From the NCBI GenBank assembly GCA_016903695.1, contig JADQBB010000014.1, positions 24,853-88,852 of the forward strand: a DNA stretch of 64,000 nt, given 5' to 3'. The notes under the pieces were generated by a model that worked only from the letters and a program-made list of their open reading frames with translations, was not told the origin of the DNA and did no database searches. The position numbers were made by a program, and so were the translations under genes. Source of the stretch: Chlorogloea purpurea SAG 13.99 (GTDB lineage Bacteria; Cyanobacteriota; Cyanobacteriia; Cyanobacteriales; Microcystaceae). Each line of letters starts with the position of its first letter. Position 1 is the first letter of the stretch. Shown here one piece after another: positions 1 to 9,804 of this stretch.

Positions 1-1001
1 CCACCCCCGTCGTCACTCTTTTAGAGGGCAATACTCCCCTGATACCCGTCCCCTACATATCGGGCTTAATCGGCAGAGGCGTTAAAGTCCTCGTCAAATA
101 CGATGGACTCAACCCCACGGGTAGCTTTAAAGACAGGGGCATGACCATGGCTATCTCTAAAGCCAAGGAAGCGGGAGCGAAAGCCGTTATTTGTGCCAGT
201 ACCGGGAATACCTCCGCCTCCGCCGCCGCCTACGCCAGAAGGGCGGGTATGCGCGCTTTTGTGATCATCCCTGATGGCTACGTGGCTTTAGGCAAACTGG
301 CTCAAGCCCTATTGTACGGGGCGGAAGTCATCGCCGTTGACGGCAATTTCGACGACGCTTTAAGAGTGGTACGTCAACTATCGGAAAATTATCCCGTCAC
401 CCTCGTCAATTCCGTTAACCCCTATCGTTTGGAAGGGCAAAAAACAGCCGCTTTTGAAGTAGTGGATGTACTGGGTAACGCCCCCGACTGGCTATGTATT
501 CCCGTGGGTAACGCCGGTAATATCAGCGCCTACTGGATGGGATTCTGTCAGTACCATCAATTGGGTAAATGCGCCCGTCTCCCGAAAATGATGGGCTTCC
601 AAGCCGCCGGGGCCGCCCCCTTCACCATCGGTCAACCCGTGAGTCACCCGGAAACGATCGCCACCGCCATCCGTATCGGCAACCCCGCCAATTGGGATAA
701 AGCGTGGGGGGCCCAAGAAGCCAGTCAGGGGGCTTTCAATTCCGTCACCGACGAGGAAATCTTAGAAGCTTATAGTATCTTGGCCGCTAATGAAGGGATA
801 TTCTGTGAACCCGCCAGCGCCGCCTCAGTAGCGGGATTACTGAAGGTGAAAGATACGGTACCCGATGAAGCGACGATCGTTTGCGTCCTCACGGGCAATG
901 GTTTAAAAGACCCGGATTGTGCCATCAAAACCAGTAAGAACGCCGTCAGGGCCGGTATCGCGCCCGAATTGTCCCTGGTAGCCGGGGTGATGGGATTCTA
1001 A
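1..1001 (+). CDS. thrC: Threonine synthase, 5'-truncated by window edge
   Basis: PLP-dependent enzyme that converts O-phosphohomoserine to threonine, the last step of threonine biosynthesis in the cytosol. The reading frame is open from base 3 and gives about 333 residues, so only the N-terminus is missing; the ATG at 141 lies inside the protein and is not the start. The PLP-lysine motif [11 protein letters not shown] is visible, with the Lys codon at 129-131, followed by the cofactor-contacting ASTGNTSAS stretch and a GNAGN phosphate loop. These match the short (about 350-residue) threonine synthase class of Bacillus and cyanobacteria. The stop codon TAA (999-1001) overlaps the stop of the convergent RuBisCO-like gene. 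The family is clear; a related threonine dehydratase is unlikely because of the SFKDRGM context. Confidence 0.95.
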   Translation, partial: TPVVTLLEGNTPLIPVPYISGLIGRGVKVLVKYDGLNPTGSFKDRGMTMAISKAKEAGAKAVICASTGNTSASAAAYARRAGMRAFVIIPDGYVALGKLAQALLYGAEVIAVDGNFDDALRVVRQLSENYPVTLVNSVNPYRLEGQKTAAFEVVDVLGNAPDWLCIPVGNAGNISAYWMGFCQYHQLGKCARLPKMMGFQAAGAAPFTIGQPVSHPETIATAIRIGNPANWDKAWGAQEASQGAFNSVTDEEILEAYSILAANEGIFCEPASAASVAGLLKVKDTVPDEATIVCVLTGNGLKDPDCAIKTSKNAVRAGIAPELSLVAGVMGF

Positions 1002-2161
1002 CATCCCCATTTCAGCAAAGCTTCTTTTAAAGCCGAAGCGGGCACGATCTGCGGGTCAAAAGGCTCCCCCGCCTCCACTCTCTCTAAAGCTTCAAAAAAA
1101 GCCCTGACACCAGCCGCCGGGCCACTGGGATGATCCATAATTCCCGTACCGGCATTGAGGATCACTTCTCTACCGTAATCTCGTAACGCTCTAGGGACGA
1201 TACCGGGGTGAATACCCGCGGAAGGCACGGGGAAAACATTACGATCGCGTAAACGCTCCCTGATTTTGCTTTCTTCATCTGGATAGAAGGGTAAACTACC
1301 GTAAGAGGCGGGGTACAATACCGCGTCAGCCCCGCCGTGAGCCATTAAAGTACCTAAAACCACAGAGTAAGATAATCCCGTATGGGTTGCCGCACACATG
1401 GCCCCGGCAAAGGCGGGATGGGCGAAGATGGGAACGTTTATTTCCAAGTCGGCCGCTAAAGCTTCTAATATGGGGAAACCGTAGGTGAGAACGTTCAACA
1501 ATAGGGCATTAGCACCGTTTTTTACCAACGATTTAGCTTTGACGAGCAATTGGTCGGCTCTGCCCGTCACGTTAACAGCGTAAAGAATTTCGCGTCCTGT
1601 TCTGGCTTTAATATCTTCGATAACTTCCCGGCAGTATTTCAACCTCAGGGCGGTGGGGGCGGAAGGTAAATCCGCCATAATTTCGTCGTCCTTGATGATG
1701 TCTAATCCGGCGTTACCTACTTCTTGGAGGATTTGCGCGTGATCTTGCGCCGATAATCCGAGGGCGGGCTTGAAAATAGCCATGATTAACGGTCGATCTT
1801 CAACGCCCAAAAACTTCCTTATACCCTTAATCCCCAATTTAGGACTTGTACCGTAATTTTGCGGTAGTTGCACCCCCACTACTTTTCCTGCGCCAGCCAT
1901 CGAATATTTACCGAATATCATAGTTAAAAGGCTAGCCAGATCATTTTCGACGTTAATAATGGGAAACTGGATTTCTGCCTCGTGATAGCCGTCGGCGAGG
2001 GTTCGCACTTCTACAACTTGAGCTAGGTGTTCTGTTAACTGTTGGGTGCGATGAAGGAAACGATCGTCCCAAGACCCAGCCGTTTGACCGACAGCGATGA
2101 TCTGCGCTTGTTTTCGGGCATCGACCCCTTGGGGAAACCGATAGGTAACGACAATGCTCAT
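998..2161 (-). CDS. RuBisCO-like protein (form IV, possibly MtnW-type)
   Basis: A 387-residue homologue of the RuBisCO large subunit that is not expected to fix CO2. It keeps the metal/carbamate triad as KDDE (K157, D159, E160) and the FKPALGLS segment (K131). The loop-6 Lys of true RuBisCO is replaced: the equivalent segment reads [12 protein letters not shown]. The stretch [12 protein letters not shown] and the following [12 protein letters not shown] resemble Bacillus MtnW/YkrW, the enolase of the methionine salvage pathway, and Microcystis is known to carry an MtnW-type protein. No other methionine salvage gene is visible nearby, so the pathway assignment is inference. The start codon lies 2 bp after the stop of the upstream glycoside-hydrolase-like gene, which suggests co-transcription. 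The 3' end overlaps thrC by 4 bp. Confidence 0.88.
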   Translation of the reverse strand: MSIVVTYRFPQGVDARKQAQIIAVGQTAGSWDDRFLHRTQQLTEHLAQVVEVRTLADGYHEAEIQFPIINVENDLASLLTMIFGKYSMAGAGKVVGVQLPQNYGTSPKLGIKGIRKFLGVEDRPLIMAIFKPALGLSAQDHAQILQEVGNAGLDIIKDDEIMADLPSAPTALRLKYCREVIEDIKARTGREILYAVNVTGRADQLLVKAKSLVKNGANALLLNVLTYGFPILEALAADLEINVPIFAHPAFAGAMCAATHTGLSYSVVLGTLMAHGGADAVLYPASYGSLPFYPDEESKIRERLRDRNVFPVPSAGIHPGIVPRALRDYGREVILNAGTGIMDHPSGPAAGVRAFFEALERVEAGEPFDPQIVPASALKEALLKWGC

Positions 2162-2163
2162 GA

Positions 2164-4056
2164 CTAGGCTTTAGACTGTACCATTTGCATTAAAGCACTA
2201 TATTTGGGATTATTTACATCGTTCAAATTTTCCATTGCGCCCCAACTACCCCATCTTGAAGGTTTAGTGATGTCACTAAAATTGACAAATAAGCCTCCGC
2301 CTAATTGATTCCATTTAGACAGGTACTGTTTGTAAAGCTCTCCCATCCGACGGTCACGGTTAGCCGCGATGAAAAGATTGGTGAGGCGCCCCCGATTGGC
2401 TTCTATATTAGCGACTAGATGCTGACCGCCTTCATAGGCGAGGAGTTGCAAGTTATTTTGTCGGGCTAAGACGGCGTTACTTTCCATCCATTTATAAGAC
2501 TGCTGTAATGCACCCCCGGGTACCGCAGCCCTGCCTCGACTTTTGACGACTCCCCCTTGAGTTAATTCGTCAAAAAGCTCGTCTAAGGTGAAATTTTTCA
2601 CTTGAGAGGCATACCGGGTAGTACCGAGATAGCCCCCGAAATAGGGAGCGATAGCGAGTGCGTCAATGGCAGAAATATCGCCGGTATTTTTCAAATAATT
2701 AATTGCCGTCGTCGAAAGTGTAATATCGGACGCTTGCGCCCCCAAGACTCCCACTATCTGGCTCGATTGAGTACCGAATACATCTTTCCAAATTTTGATC
2801 ACTTGAGCAGAACGTTGGGCGAACCATTCTGTCTTGTTTAAACCCACCTTGAGAGCTTCTTGATTGACCCAATGATACTGCGGGAAGAGCGGATTCCAAA
2901 CTTCGTTACTGTACTCTACGTAAATTTTTTTGTCGGGAGCTAGGTTATTTTTAACGTAGAGAGCGAAATTTCTTACATAGTCGTCATCAGCCATATGGGG
3001 CATAGTAAACCAAGGGTTAACCTTGGCTTGCTGGGCTAAAGCTACCATTACTTCTACAGGTACACCATCGTTCGACGACCACTGAGCGTCTGTTAAGGTG
3101 GGTCGATTACTCCAGTTACTTTGATAGCTACCATTGGTATCCATCCAATCCATAAACCGCACGGTGCTAAAAGGCTTGATCCTACTTAAAAAAGTAGGAT
3201 TGAAGATATTTGCAGAAGTGGGATTAAAAGGCTGTCCACTATATAAGTTCGTATAATTATTTTCATAGGCAGCGGGTATGATACGGATATTACGGATATA
3301 GTCTCCCGCTCCCGCGGGGTCTGTATTGGTAATTTGTAAAAATAGTCCGCTGTTAGATTGGACAACATCGATCACATCCCGACCTGGACTGGAAAGAGCC
3401 TCATTTTTGCTAGCTCCGTATTTGTAAGTCAAGTTTCCCTTGCCATCATACAGAACCACATACTTACCGAGGGGATAACTACCTACCATGCCGGTAAATA
3501 GTATCGTTGTCGCCAAGGATTGAGACGATACGCCACTGGGCGGCTTTACAGAAGTTAACCAACCATTTTGGTCAAGATTCGTATTGATCTTATTATACGC
3601 CCCGTCCCATAACCAATTACGAGAAAACTTAAAAGCATCGATAAAAGGTAATTGGGGCGACCAATCCGATACACCCGTTAGATTTGTCCCTATATCCATC
3701 TTTTGGAGTTGATTGACGTTAACTGTTACTTTACCTCTGGTGGTCAGTCCTGAACTATCTCGAACAGTGTAAGTGAATTCGGCTTGACCTTGATAGTTAT
3801 TATTGGGGACGAATACTATATTGCCTCTTCGATTAATAGTTACTTTCCCGTTGACGGCATTACTTAGTCCCACTAGCTTAATAGATTGATTATCAGGGTC
3901 TTGGTCATTCGCCAGAATTTTAGAAGACAAGATTATCGCCGGGACATTTATCAAAGTCTCGACTACATCATCCATGACCATCGGGGGAGCATTAAAATGG
4001 CTCAGGCTCGGTGTTATTAAATTTGTATTATTCATAGGGTTGACGATAATTTTCAT
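2164..4056 (-). CDS. Cadherin-like domain plus glycoside-hydrolase-like protein
   Basis: A 630-residue protein in two parts. Residues about 25-115 form a tandem-95/cadherin-like beta domain, with the pattern ILANDQDPD, VPNNNYQG, FTYTVRDSSG. From about residue 120 the sequence resembles clan GH-A TIM-barrel enzymes often annotated as cellulose-binding-domain proteins. YVEYSNEVWN (Glu near residue 383) and LLAYEGGQHL (Glu near 540) are plausible acid/base and nucleophile sites. No N-terminal signal peptide is visible, which is odd for such a polysaccharide-facing architecture and may mean a C-terminal or type I secretion route. It is 2 bp upstream of the RuBisCO-like gene on the same strand. 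The substrate is unknown; the catalytic assignment is inference from motif placement. Confidence 0.75.
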   Translation of the reverse strand: MKIIVNPMNNTNLITPSLSHFNAPPMVMDDVVETLINVPAIILSSKILANDQDPDNQSIKLVGLSNAVNGKVTINRRGNIVFVPNNNYQGQAEFTYTVRDSSGLTTRGKVTVNVNQLQKMDIGTNLTGVSDWSPQLPFIDAFKFSRNWLWDGAYNKINTNLDQNGWLTSVKPPSGVSSQSLATTILFTGMVGSYPLGKYVVLYDGKGNLTYKYGASKNEALSSPGRDVIDVVQSNSGLFLQITNTDPAGAGDYIRNIRIIPAAYENNYTNLYSGQPFNPTSANIFNPTFLSRIKPFSTVRFMDWMDTNGSYQSNWSNRPTLTDAQWSSNDGVPVEVMVALAQQAKVNPWFTMPHMADDDYVRNFALYVKNNLAPDKKIYVEYSNEVWNPLFPQYHWVNQEALKVGLNKTEWFAQRSAQVIKIWKDVFGTQSSQIVGVLGAQASDITLSTTAINYLKNTGDISAIDALAIAPYFGGYLGTTRYASQVKNFTLDELFDELTQGGVVKSRGRAAVPGGALQQSYKWMESNAVLARQNNLQLLAYEGGQHLVANIEANRGRLTNLFIAANRDRRMGELYKQYLSKWNQLGGGLFVNFSDITKPSRWGSWGAMENLNDVNNPKYSALMQMVQSKA

Positions 4057-4498
4057 AAAATCACAGCAGAATTAGTAAACAAATTTCGATTTTTTAAACA
4101 TCACAAATTTATCCCAATGCAAGGATTTGTCAGAGATATATTTGTAATGAATTATCTCTACTTTAAAATTAATAGCGCCTAAGAAACAACAGTAAATATC
4201 TCGATATTATCAATATTTACTTGCTCTGATTTAGCATAGTAAAGAATAGTTAAAAACTAGAGTATGATGACAAAAAATATAGTTGATAGTCGCTGTTGGG
4301 TTAAAAAAATCTTTTGATAGCTAAAACAAGATTATTTATGAGCAAAATAATCGTTAAATTTTGACTTCAGAAAAATTTACCCGACGCTTTAAAGTTACTA
4401 CCATGCCATCTAATGTGCTACCGTAAAAACACGGCTTTGGCGAAATTTTCTGGAGGGTTTCCCAATAATCCGTAAGTGCTTTACTTAAAAAAAGACCA
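4057..4498. other. AT-rich divergent intergenic region
   Basis: This 442-bp spacer separates two divergently transcribed genes, so promoters for both should lie here. It is markedly A+T-rich. I saw no RNA gene, no inverted repeat of note and no credible small reading frame. No strong -35/-10 pair with correct spacing stood out. Confidence 0.5.
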
Positions 4499-5512
4499 AT
4501 GAAAACCAAATTCGGGGTGATCGGCGTAGGTAGATGGGGAATACATTACGTGCGGAATCTACTACAAAACCCACAGGCTCAACTCACCACTATCGTTGAT
4601 TCTTGTGAAGATAGATTAAAATACTGCTTGGAACAATTTGGGCTAGAGTCGAGTGGTGTTAAAGTAACTTCCCAATGGCAAAATATAGAAGCGGATGCGA
4701 TCGTGATCGCTACTCCCGCCACCACCCATCACGCTCTAATTAAAGAAGTACTAACCGCAGGGTATCATGTTCTCTCCGAAAAGCCCCTCACTCTCAACCC
4801 CGGCGAGTGTCTGGAATTAATCGAACTGGCTCAGCAACGGGGATTGATACTATTTACCGACCATACTTATCTATTCAACAATAGCGTTATCGAAGGCAAA
4901 AAAGTTGTCGAGAGCGATCGATTGGGTCAATTACGCTACGGCTACGCGAGTCGCACCCATCTCGGTCCTGTACGTCAGGATGTGGATGCCCTCTGGGATT
5001 TAGCGATACACGACATCGCTATTTTTAATTATTGGTTAGGCGAAACTCCCGCCAAAGTAAAAGCCAGGGGGGAAAGCTGGCTACAATCAGGGCTATCGGA
5101 TTTAGTCTGGGCTACTTTAAACTATCCTAGTGGCTTTACCGTACAGATCCATCTCTGTTGGTCTAATCCCGATAAACAGAGACGTTTAGCCCTCGTGGGA
5201 AGCGAGGCTACATTAATTTTTGATGAGTTATCCCCGGTTAGTGCTTTAACTCTCCAAAGGGGAGAGTTTAACCGCGACGGTGATGCTTTCTACCCCATCA
5301 ATCAATCCACGGAGATCATCCCCGTCCCCAAAAATGAGCCTTTAAAAACGGTGTGCGCTCGTTTTCTCGACTCCATCACGACTAAGAATATACCGGTCGA
5401 GGCTTCGGGCGAAACCGCCGCCCAATTGGTAGAGATACTTCATTGCTTGAGTCGCTCGTTGAAAAACGGGGGGGAAGAAATAAAGGTTATCTCGCCAATA
5501 GGGCGGTATTAA
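4499..5512 (+). CDS. Gfo/Idh/MocA-family oxidoreductase
   Basis: A 337-residue NAD(P)-dependent oxidoreductase, probably acting on a sugar or nucleotide-sugar. The N-terminal Rossmann fold starts with GVIGVGRWG (residues about 6-14). The family motif SEKPL, holding the catalytic-region Lys, follows at about residue 96, and the C-terminal alpha/beta substrate domain contains DLAIHDIAIFNYW. Such proteins in cyanobacteria often serve surface-polysaccharide synthesis, but nothing here fixes the substrate. The 3' end overlaps the convergent PTPS gene by 26 bp, the longest convergent overlap in the window. The ATG at 4499 is the natural start because the Rossmann strand begins four residues later. 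Confidence 0.88.
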   Translation: MKTKFGVIGVGRWGIHYVRNLLQNPQAQLTTIVDSCEDRLKYCLEQFGLESSGVKVTSQWQNIEADAIVIATPATTHHALIKEVLTAGYHVLSEKPLTLNPGECLELIELAQQRGLILFTDHTYLFNNSVIEGKKVVESDRLGQLRYGYASRTHLGPVRQDVDALWDLAIHDIAIFNYWLGETPAKVKARGESWLQSGLSDLVWATLNYPSGFTVQIHLCWSNPDKQRRLALVGSEATLIFDELSPVSALTLQRGEFNRDGDAFYPINQSTEIIPVPKNEPLKTVCARFLDSITTKNIPVEASGETAAQLVEILHCLSRSLKNGGEEIKVISPIGRY

Positions 5513-6353
5513 ATTTAGTTTGGGTTTTAACGCTCCCTTTCCGGCAATAAATCTCGCAGGAATTATTGGGACTCTCGATCAATTTCACTTTATCTAACTC
5601 TACTCCTAAACGAACGACAGGTTCTTGTAATAATTGAGCGATATGCAGGGCGATATTTTCTGCCGTGGGTACGACGGACGCGAAATAGGGAATATCTTTA
5701 TTCAAGAAAGTATGGTCAAAAGGTTCGACTACTAATTCGTCTACCAAGTTCTGTAAGTCCCCCAAATCTACTATCATCCCGGTTCTTGCGTCGATCTCAC
5801 CGATGACGGATATTTCTAAATGATAATTATGACCGTGACCGTTGACGCGAGCGCATTTCCCGTATATTTCCGAGTTTTGTTCCAAGGTTAATTCCGGTAA
5901 GGCGAGACGATGGGCGGCGCTGAAATGGGTTTTGACGGTTAAAGTAGCTTCCATATTATTTCCTGCATAATCGGCCCGAAGTTCCGGGTGTTCGTAAAGT
6001 TGAATATTGACGAGGGGTAGATGGGGGGCTAAACGTTGCCAGATTACCCGCGCTATGTTTTCTGTAGTCGGTAGGGTTTGCTGAAATTCCGGCCACGCAT
6101 CGTTAAGATAGGCGTAGTCCAAATGGCTCGTCACCTCCCGTTTAATGACCTTTTTGATCGTGGAGAGATTTTCTACCATGCCATAATTATCGATCGCACC
6201 AGCTATCGATATGTATAAAACATAATTGTGTCCGTGGCCGGGGAAGTTAGCACCCGCCCCGAATAATTTACGGTTTTCCGCTTCATTCAATTCTGGCAAC
6301 CAATAGCGATGACTAGCGCTGAAGGTGGCCCGACGATCGATCGTACAATCCAT
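5487..6353 (-). CDS. Tandem 6-pyruvoyl-tetrahydropterin synthase / QueD-family protein
   Basis: A 288-residue protein made of two consecutive PTPS/QueD domains, each with a zinc-binding SAxHR...GHGHNY signature. The first HGH is at residues 40-42; the second domain starts near residue 135. Domain 2 has the Cys of the family (YGKCARVNGHGHNY). Domain 1 has Gly at that position (FGAGANFPGHGHNY), so it is probably catalytically altered. The family makes 6-carboxy- or 6-pyruvoyl-tetrahydropterin for queuosine or pterin synthesis. The frame stays open upstream to 6500, but that start would run into ribF. The ATG at 6353 sits two residues before the conserved TIDRRATFSASH block, so I chose it. Confidence 0.85.
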   Translation of the reverse strand: MDCTIDRRATFSASHRYWLPELNEAENRKLFGAGANFPGHGHNYVLYISIAGAIDNYGMVENLSTIKKVIKREVTSHLDYAYLNDAWPEFQQTLPTTENIARVIWQRLAPHLPLVNIQLYEHPELRADYAGNNMEATLTVKTHFSAAHRLALPELTLEQNSEIYGKCARVNGHGHNYHLEISVIGEIDARTGMIVDLGDLQNLVDELVVEPFDHTFLNKDIPYFASVVPTAENIALHIAQLLQEPVVRLGVELDKVKLIESPNNSCEIYCRKGSVKTQTKFNTALLAR

Positions 6354-6483
6354 GAGTTTTGTAAAGTTTCGTAAAGAGGAGACTATTTCTAGGATAAACC
6401 AATTGTTGCCCCGGTGGCTCGATCGTGTGCGGGGGGACAGGACATAGAATAAAATTGAGGTTAACTTATTGTAATAATTTAAA

Positions 6484-7422
6484 GTGTTAGCGTTGTCCAA
6501 AGTGTTAATTATCAGGTCATCCAGGGAAAAAATAGCTACACCTTGTGCGATCGCTTTAGGGAATTTCGATGGTATTCACTTGGGACATCAACAGGTACTG
6601 CAGCCGATTCTCAAGGGGGGGGCTGGAGTTTATTCCACGGTAGTAACTTTCAATCCCCACCCGCGAGAGTTTTTCAGCGGCGAGAAAAAACAGTTGTTAA
6701 CACCCTTAGAAGAAAAGGTGGAAATATTGGAGGGAATGGGATTAAAGCAGTTAGTCTCACTACCCTTTGATACGGGTTTAGCCCAATTAACCCCCGAACA
6801 ATTCGTCGAAAATATATTGGTGAAAAGGCTAGAAGCAAAAACCATCAGCGTGGGCGAGGATTTTCGCTTCGGTTGTCAGCGTTCGGGGAACGCGGGATAT
6901 TTGAAGACTTTAGGGGAAACATATAGTATAGATGTGACGATTACCCGTCTCAAGAAAGAACAAGGTATGACCAGGATCAGTAGTTCCTTAATTCGTCAAG
7001 CTTTAGGGGAAGGTAATTTAAGCCACGCTAGGGCGATGTTAGGCCGTCCCTATGTCCTCATCGGTAAAGTAGTGCCAGGGCGACAATTAGGACGGAAAAT
7101 CGGCTTTCCCACGGCTAATTTACAATTGCCCGCGGATAAGTTATTACCGAGGTTGGGAGTGTATATGGTGTGGGTAGAATACGGCGGGGAAAAAATTAAA
7201 GGGGTGATGAATATCGGTTATCGTCCCACGGTAGAGGGAGAGGGGATTAGTGTGGAGGTGCATCTGCTCGATTGGTGCGGCGATCTGTACGATCGAACTC
7301 TCAGGGTTAGCCTCGAAGGGTTTTTGCGTCCAGAGAAAAAATTCGCCTCCATAGATGATTTGATCGCTCAGATAGGGAATGATTGCTATAGGGCCAGAGA
7401 ATTATTTCAAAAATCCGTGTAA
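6484..7422 (+). CDS. ribF: Bifunctional riboflavin kinase / FAD synthetase
   Basis: Phosphorylates riboflavin to FMN and adenylates FMN to FAD. The N-terminal nucleotidyltransferase domain has ALGNFDGIHLGHQ (about residues 23-35) and the later ISSSLIRQAL motif. The C-terminal kinase domain has GRQLGRKIGFPTANL and ends in the usual EVHLLDW...DLYDRTLRV region. Length (312) is typical. The start is uncertain: GTG at 6484 gives this product, but a second GTG at 6502 leaves an N-terminal length closer to other cyanobacterial RibF proteins. Neither has an obvious ribosome binding site. It is divergent from the PTPS gene across about 130 bp. Confidence 0.93.
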   Translation: MLALSKVLIIRSSREKIATPCAIALGNFDGIHLGHQQVLQPILKGGAGVYSTVVTFNPHPREFFSGEKKQLLTPLEEKVEILEGMGLKQLVSLPFDTGLAQLTPEQFVENILVKRLEAKTISVGEDFRFGCQRSGNAGYLKTLGETYSIDVTITRLKKEQGMTRISSSLIRQALGEGNLSHARAMLGRPYVLIGKVVPGRQLGRKIGFPTANLQLPADKLLPRLGVYMVWVEYGGEKIKGVMNIGYRPTVEGEGISVEVHLLDWCGDLYDRTLRVSLEGFLRPEKKFASIDDLIAQIGNDCYRARELFQKSV

Positions 7423-7494
7423 ATATCTATGTTGAATAACATCGGGATTAAAATTTTTCCCATTCAATTTCGGACTCGACGATAAACGGAAAAT

Positions 7495-9804
7495 ATGGCT
7501 AAAAGGTCTCTCAAAGCATCTCAGAAGGGTATCATTAGAGCGAAGGAAGCTTTTGATAGAAATGGATGGACTCAGGAATACTTAGCAGCGGAGGTAGGTT
7601 TATCGAGTCGTCAGTCGGTATGGAAATTTTTTACTGGTAGACCGATCGAGCGTTATCTATTCAAGGAAATTTGTTTTAAACTCAATTTAGAATGGGAAGA
7701 CATCGCCGATTCACCCACGATGACCCTCTCCGAAGAACAGGTAGAAAAGGCAGTTACAGAAGATAACTCCGATGCTTGGGTTAACCGTATACGGGATTAT
7801 TTAAGAGAACAAATACAAAGTCAGTACAATACTCTACAGTCGGCTTTCGATTTAACTCAACCCCCTTTAGAACAAATTTATATATCGATCGATTTTCTGC
7901 CTCAAGTGAGTAGTCAGAGATGGTTGGAAGCGAAGGATTTACAATATAGTCAACTTTCTTTAGAAAGACCGAATTTAACCCATAGCGACCAAGATGCCAT
8001 TTCAGCTATGCAAATAGCGGGGCAATCTGATAAATTAATGCTCCTTGGAAAACCGGGAGCAGGAAAAACCACTTTTTTACAATATATAGCGCTTCAATGC
8101 AATAAGGGTAAGTTCAAATCTAACTTGATTCCTCTTTTCATTCAGTTACGCACCTTGATAGTACAAAGTATTGAGGAAGAAGATAGCTCATGTTTAATGA
8201 AGTTCATTTTCCAAATAGGAGAAAAATGTAATTTAGCGCCGGAACAAATTTTACAGTTATTACAAGAAGGACGATTTTTATTTTTACTCGATGGCTTAGA
8301 CGAAGTAACGGATGTCAATAGTGATACTTTATTTCGAGCAATAGAAAAAATTTCGCAAACTTATTACAAAAATACAATATTTATAAATTGTAGAAGTGGC
8401 TTTAATAAATATTATTTTCGAGATTTTAATTATGTAGAGTTAGCAAATTTTAATAAAGAACAAATCGAAGCTTTCGCTAGAAAATGGTTTGTAGCTACTG
8501 CTAATAATAAAGAAGAAGGACTAGAAAAAGCCGAACAATTTTTTGAACATTTAGAACGCCCGCCTAATAAACCGATTCGTGATTTAGGAGCCACTCCCAT
8601 ACTTTTAAATTTAATTTGCTCGGTGTTCAAAGAGAAAGGAGCTTTCCCCACTAAAAGAGCGAGATTATACCAAGCGGGCTTAGATATACTTTTACAAAAA
8701 TGGGATCAAGCCAGGGGTATTCAAAGGGATGGTATTGATCCCCATCTCTCTTTGCCCGATAAAATTAAATTATTGGGTCAAATAGCGGCAACTACATTCA
8801 GTAATGATCAATATTTCTTTGACGTAACAGATGTTCTTTATATCATTGAAAACTATTTAAAAAACTTACCTCATAGCCCCAGCGGTTCAGAAACTTTATG
8901 GCTTAATAGTGAGGCGGTTCTCAAAGCGATCAAAATTCAACACGGTTTATTGGTGGAGCGGGCTAGAGACGTTTATTCATTCTCTCATTTAACGTTTCAA
9001 GAGTATTTAACCGCTCGGAGGATCATCGCTAGTCTAGGACAATATAATTTAGAAAAAGAGTTGATAAAATTAGCAGATCATACATTTGATACCCAATGGC
9101 AGGAGGTAATTTTATTAACTATTAGTATGTTACCGAGAGCAGATTTTTTAATTCAAGAAATAGATTCAAGGGTAAAAAACTTAGTGGCGGGAGATGAAAT
9201 ATTACAAAAATTTCTCCTCGACATCGATGCCAAAGTCAAATCTATTCAACTACCTTACAAAGCTCCTGCTGTTAGAGCCTTCTATTTCACTCTATTACAA
9301 AATCGGGATCTTAATTTAGCGGTGGCTCTTGATGTAAAATTTGCCGGTATAAATGATTTACCTGAAGATTTGAATTTAGACCTAACTTTGGTTAGGATTT
9401 TTATAGCTAGTCTCAGCCTGTTAAAAAGTTCAGAATTGAATATGAAAAAATTTCTCAATTTCTGTTTCGTTTTAGATTTAGAAAAGAAATTCACTCTGGA
9501 GTCTTCATTAAAAGAAGCCATGAAAGATTTAAAAGCAAAATTACCTTCTCTGGAGAAGGATAAAGAATATATACAGGATTGGTGGAAGGAACACGGACAG
9601 GAGTGGACGGAAAAGTTTCGCTCGATTCTAGTAGAAAATCGACAAATTTGCCAAGATTTACAATTAACCCCCGCACAACAACAGGAGTGGCAGAAATATT
9701 ATCGAGGCAATCAGTTCGTGATGGAGTGCCTCCAGAGCGATTGTCAACTGGGTTCAGGATTTAAGAAAACGATCGAGGACAACATACTACTACCGCCGTC
9801 CTAA
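7495..9804 (+). CDS. HTH-NACHT NTPase (NLR-like, candidate immune protein)
   Basis: A 769-residue STAND-class ATPase. Residues 1-75 resemble an XRE-like helix-turn-helix (WTQEYLAAEVGLSSRQSVWKF). The NACHT core has Walker A GKPGAGKTT (about residues 185-193), Walker B FLFLLDGLDEV (about 261-271), and the LTFQEYLTARRI box near residue 500 typical of NACHT proteins. The C-terminal third is helical and has no recognisable repeat sensor; it resembles the C-terminal helical regions of cyanobacterial NACHT proteins. Relatives in bacteria act in phage defence by sensing a viral protein and oligomerising. The gene is clearly more A+T-rich than its neighbours, which hints at transfer. It overlaps the convergent hydrolase by 15 bp. 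No effector nuclease domain is visible. Confidence 0.85.
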   Translation: MAKRSLKASQKGIIRAKEAFDRNGWTQEYLAAEVGLSSRQSVWKFFTGRPIERYLFKEICFKLNLEWEDIADSPTMTLSEEQVEKAVTEDNSDAWVNRIRDYLREQIQSQYNTLQSAFDLTQPPLEQIYISIDFLPQVSSQRWLEAKDLQYSQLSLERPNLTHSDQDAISAMQIAGQSDKLMLLGKPGAGKTTFLQYIALQCNKGKFKSNLIPLFIQLRTLIVQSIEEEDSSCLMKFIFQIGEKCNLAPEQILQLLQEGRFLFLLDGLDEVTDVNSDTLFRAIEKISQTYYKNTIFINCRSGFNKYYFRDFNYVELANFNKEQIEAFARKWFVATANNKEEGLEKAEQFFEHLERPPNKPIRDLGATPILLNLICSVFKEKGAFPTKRARLYQAGLDILLQKWDQARGIQRDGIDPHLSLPDKIKLLGQIAATTFSNDQYFFDVTDVLYIIENYLKNLPHSPSGSETLWLNSEAVLKAIKIQHGLLVERARDVYSFSHLTFQEYLTARRIIASLGQYNLEKELIKLADHTFDTQWQEVILLTISMLPRADFLIQEIDSRVKNLVAGDEILQKFLLDIDAKVKSIQLPYKAPAVRAFYFTLLQNRDLNLAVALDVKFAGINDLPEDLNLDLTLVRIFIASLSLLKSSELNMKKFLNFCFVLDLEKKFTLESSLKEAMKDLKAKLPSLEKDKEYIQDWWKEHGQEWTEKFRSILVENRQICQDLQLTPAQQQEWQKYYRGNQFVMECLQSDCQLGSGFKKTIEDNILLPPS

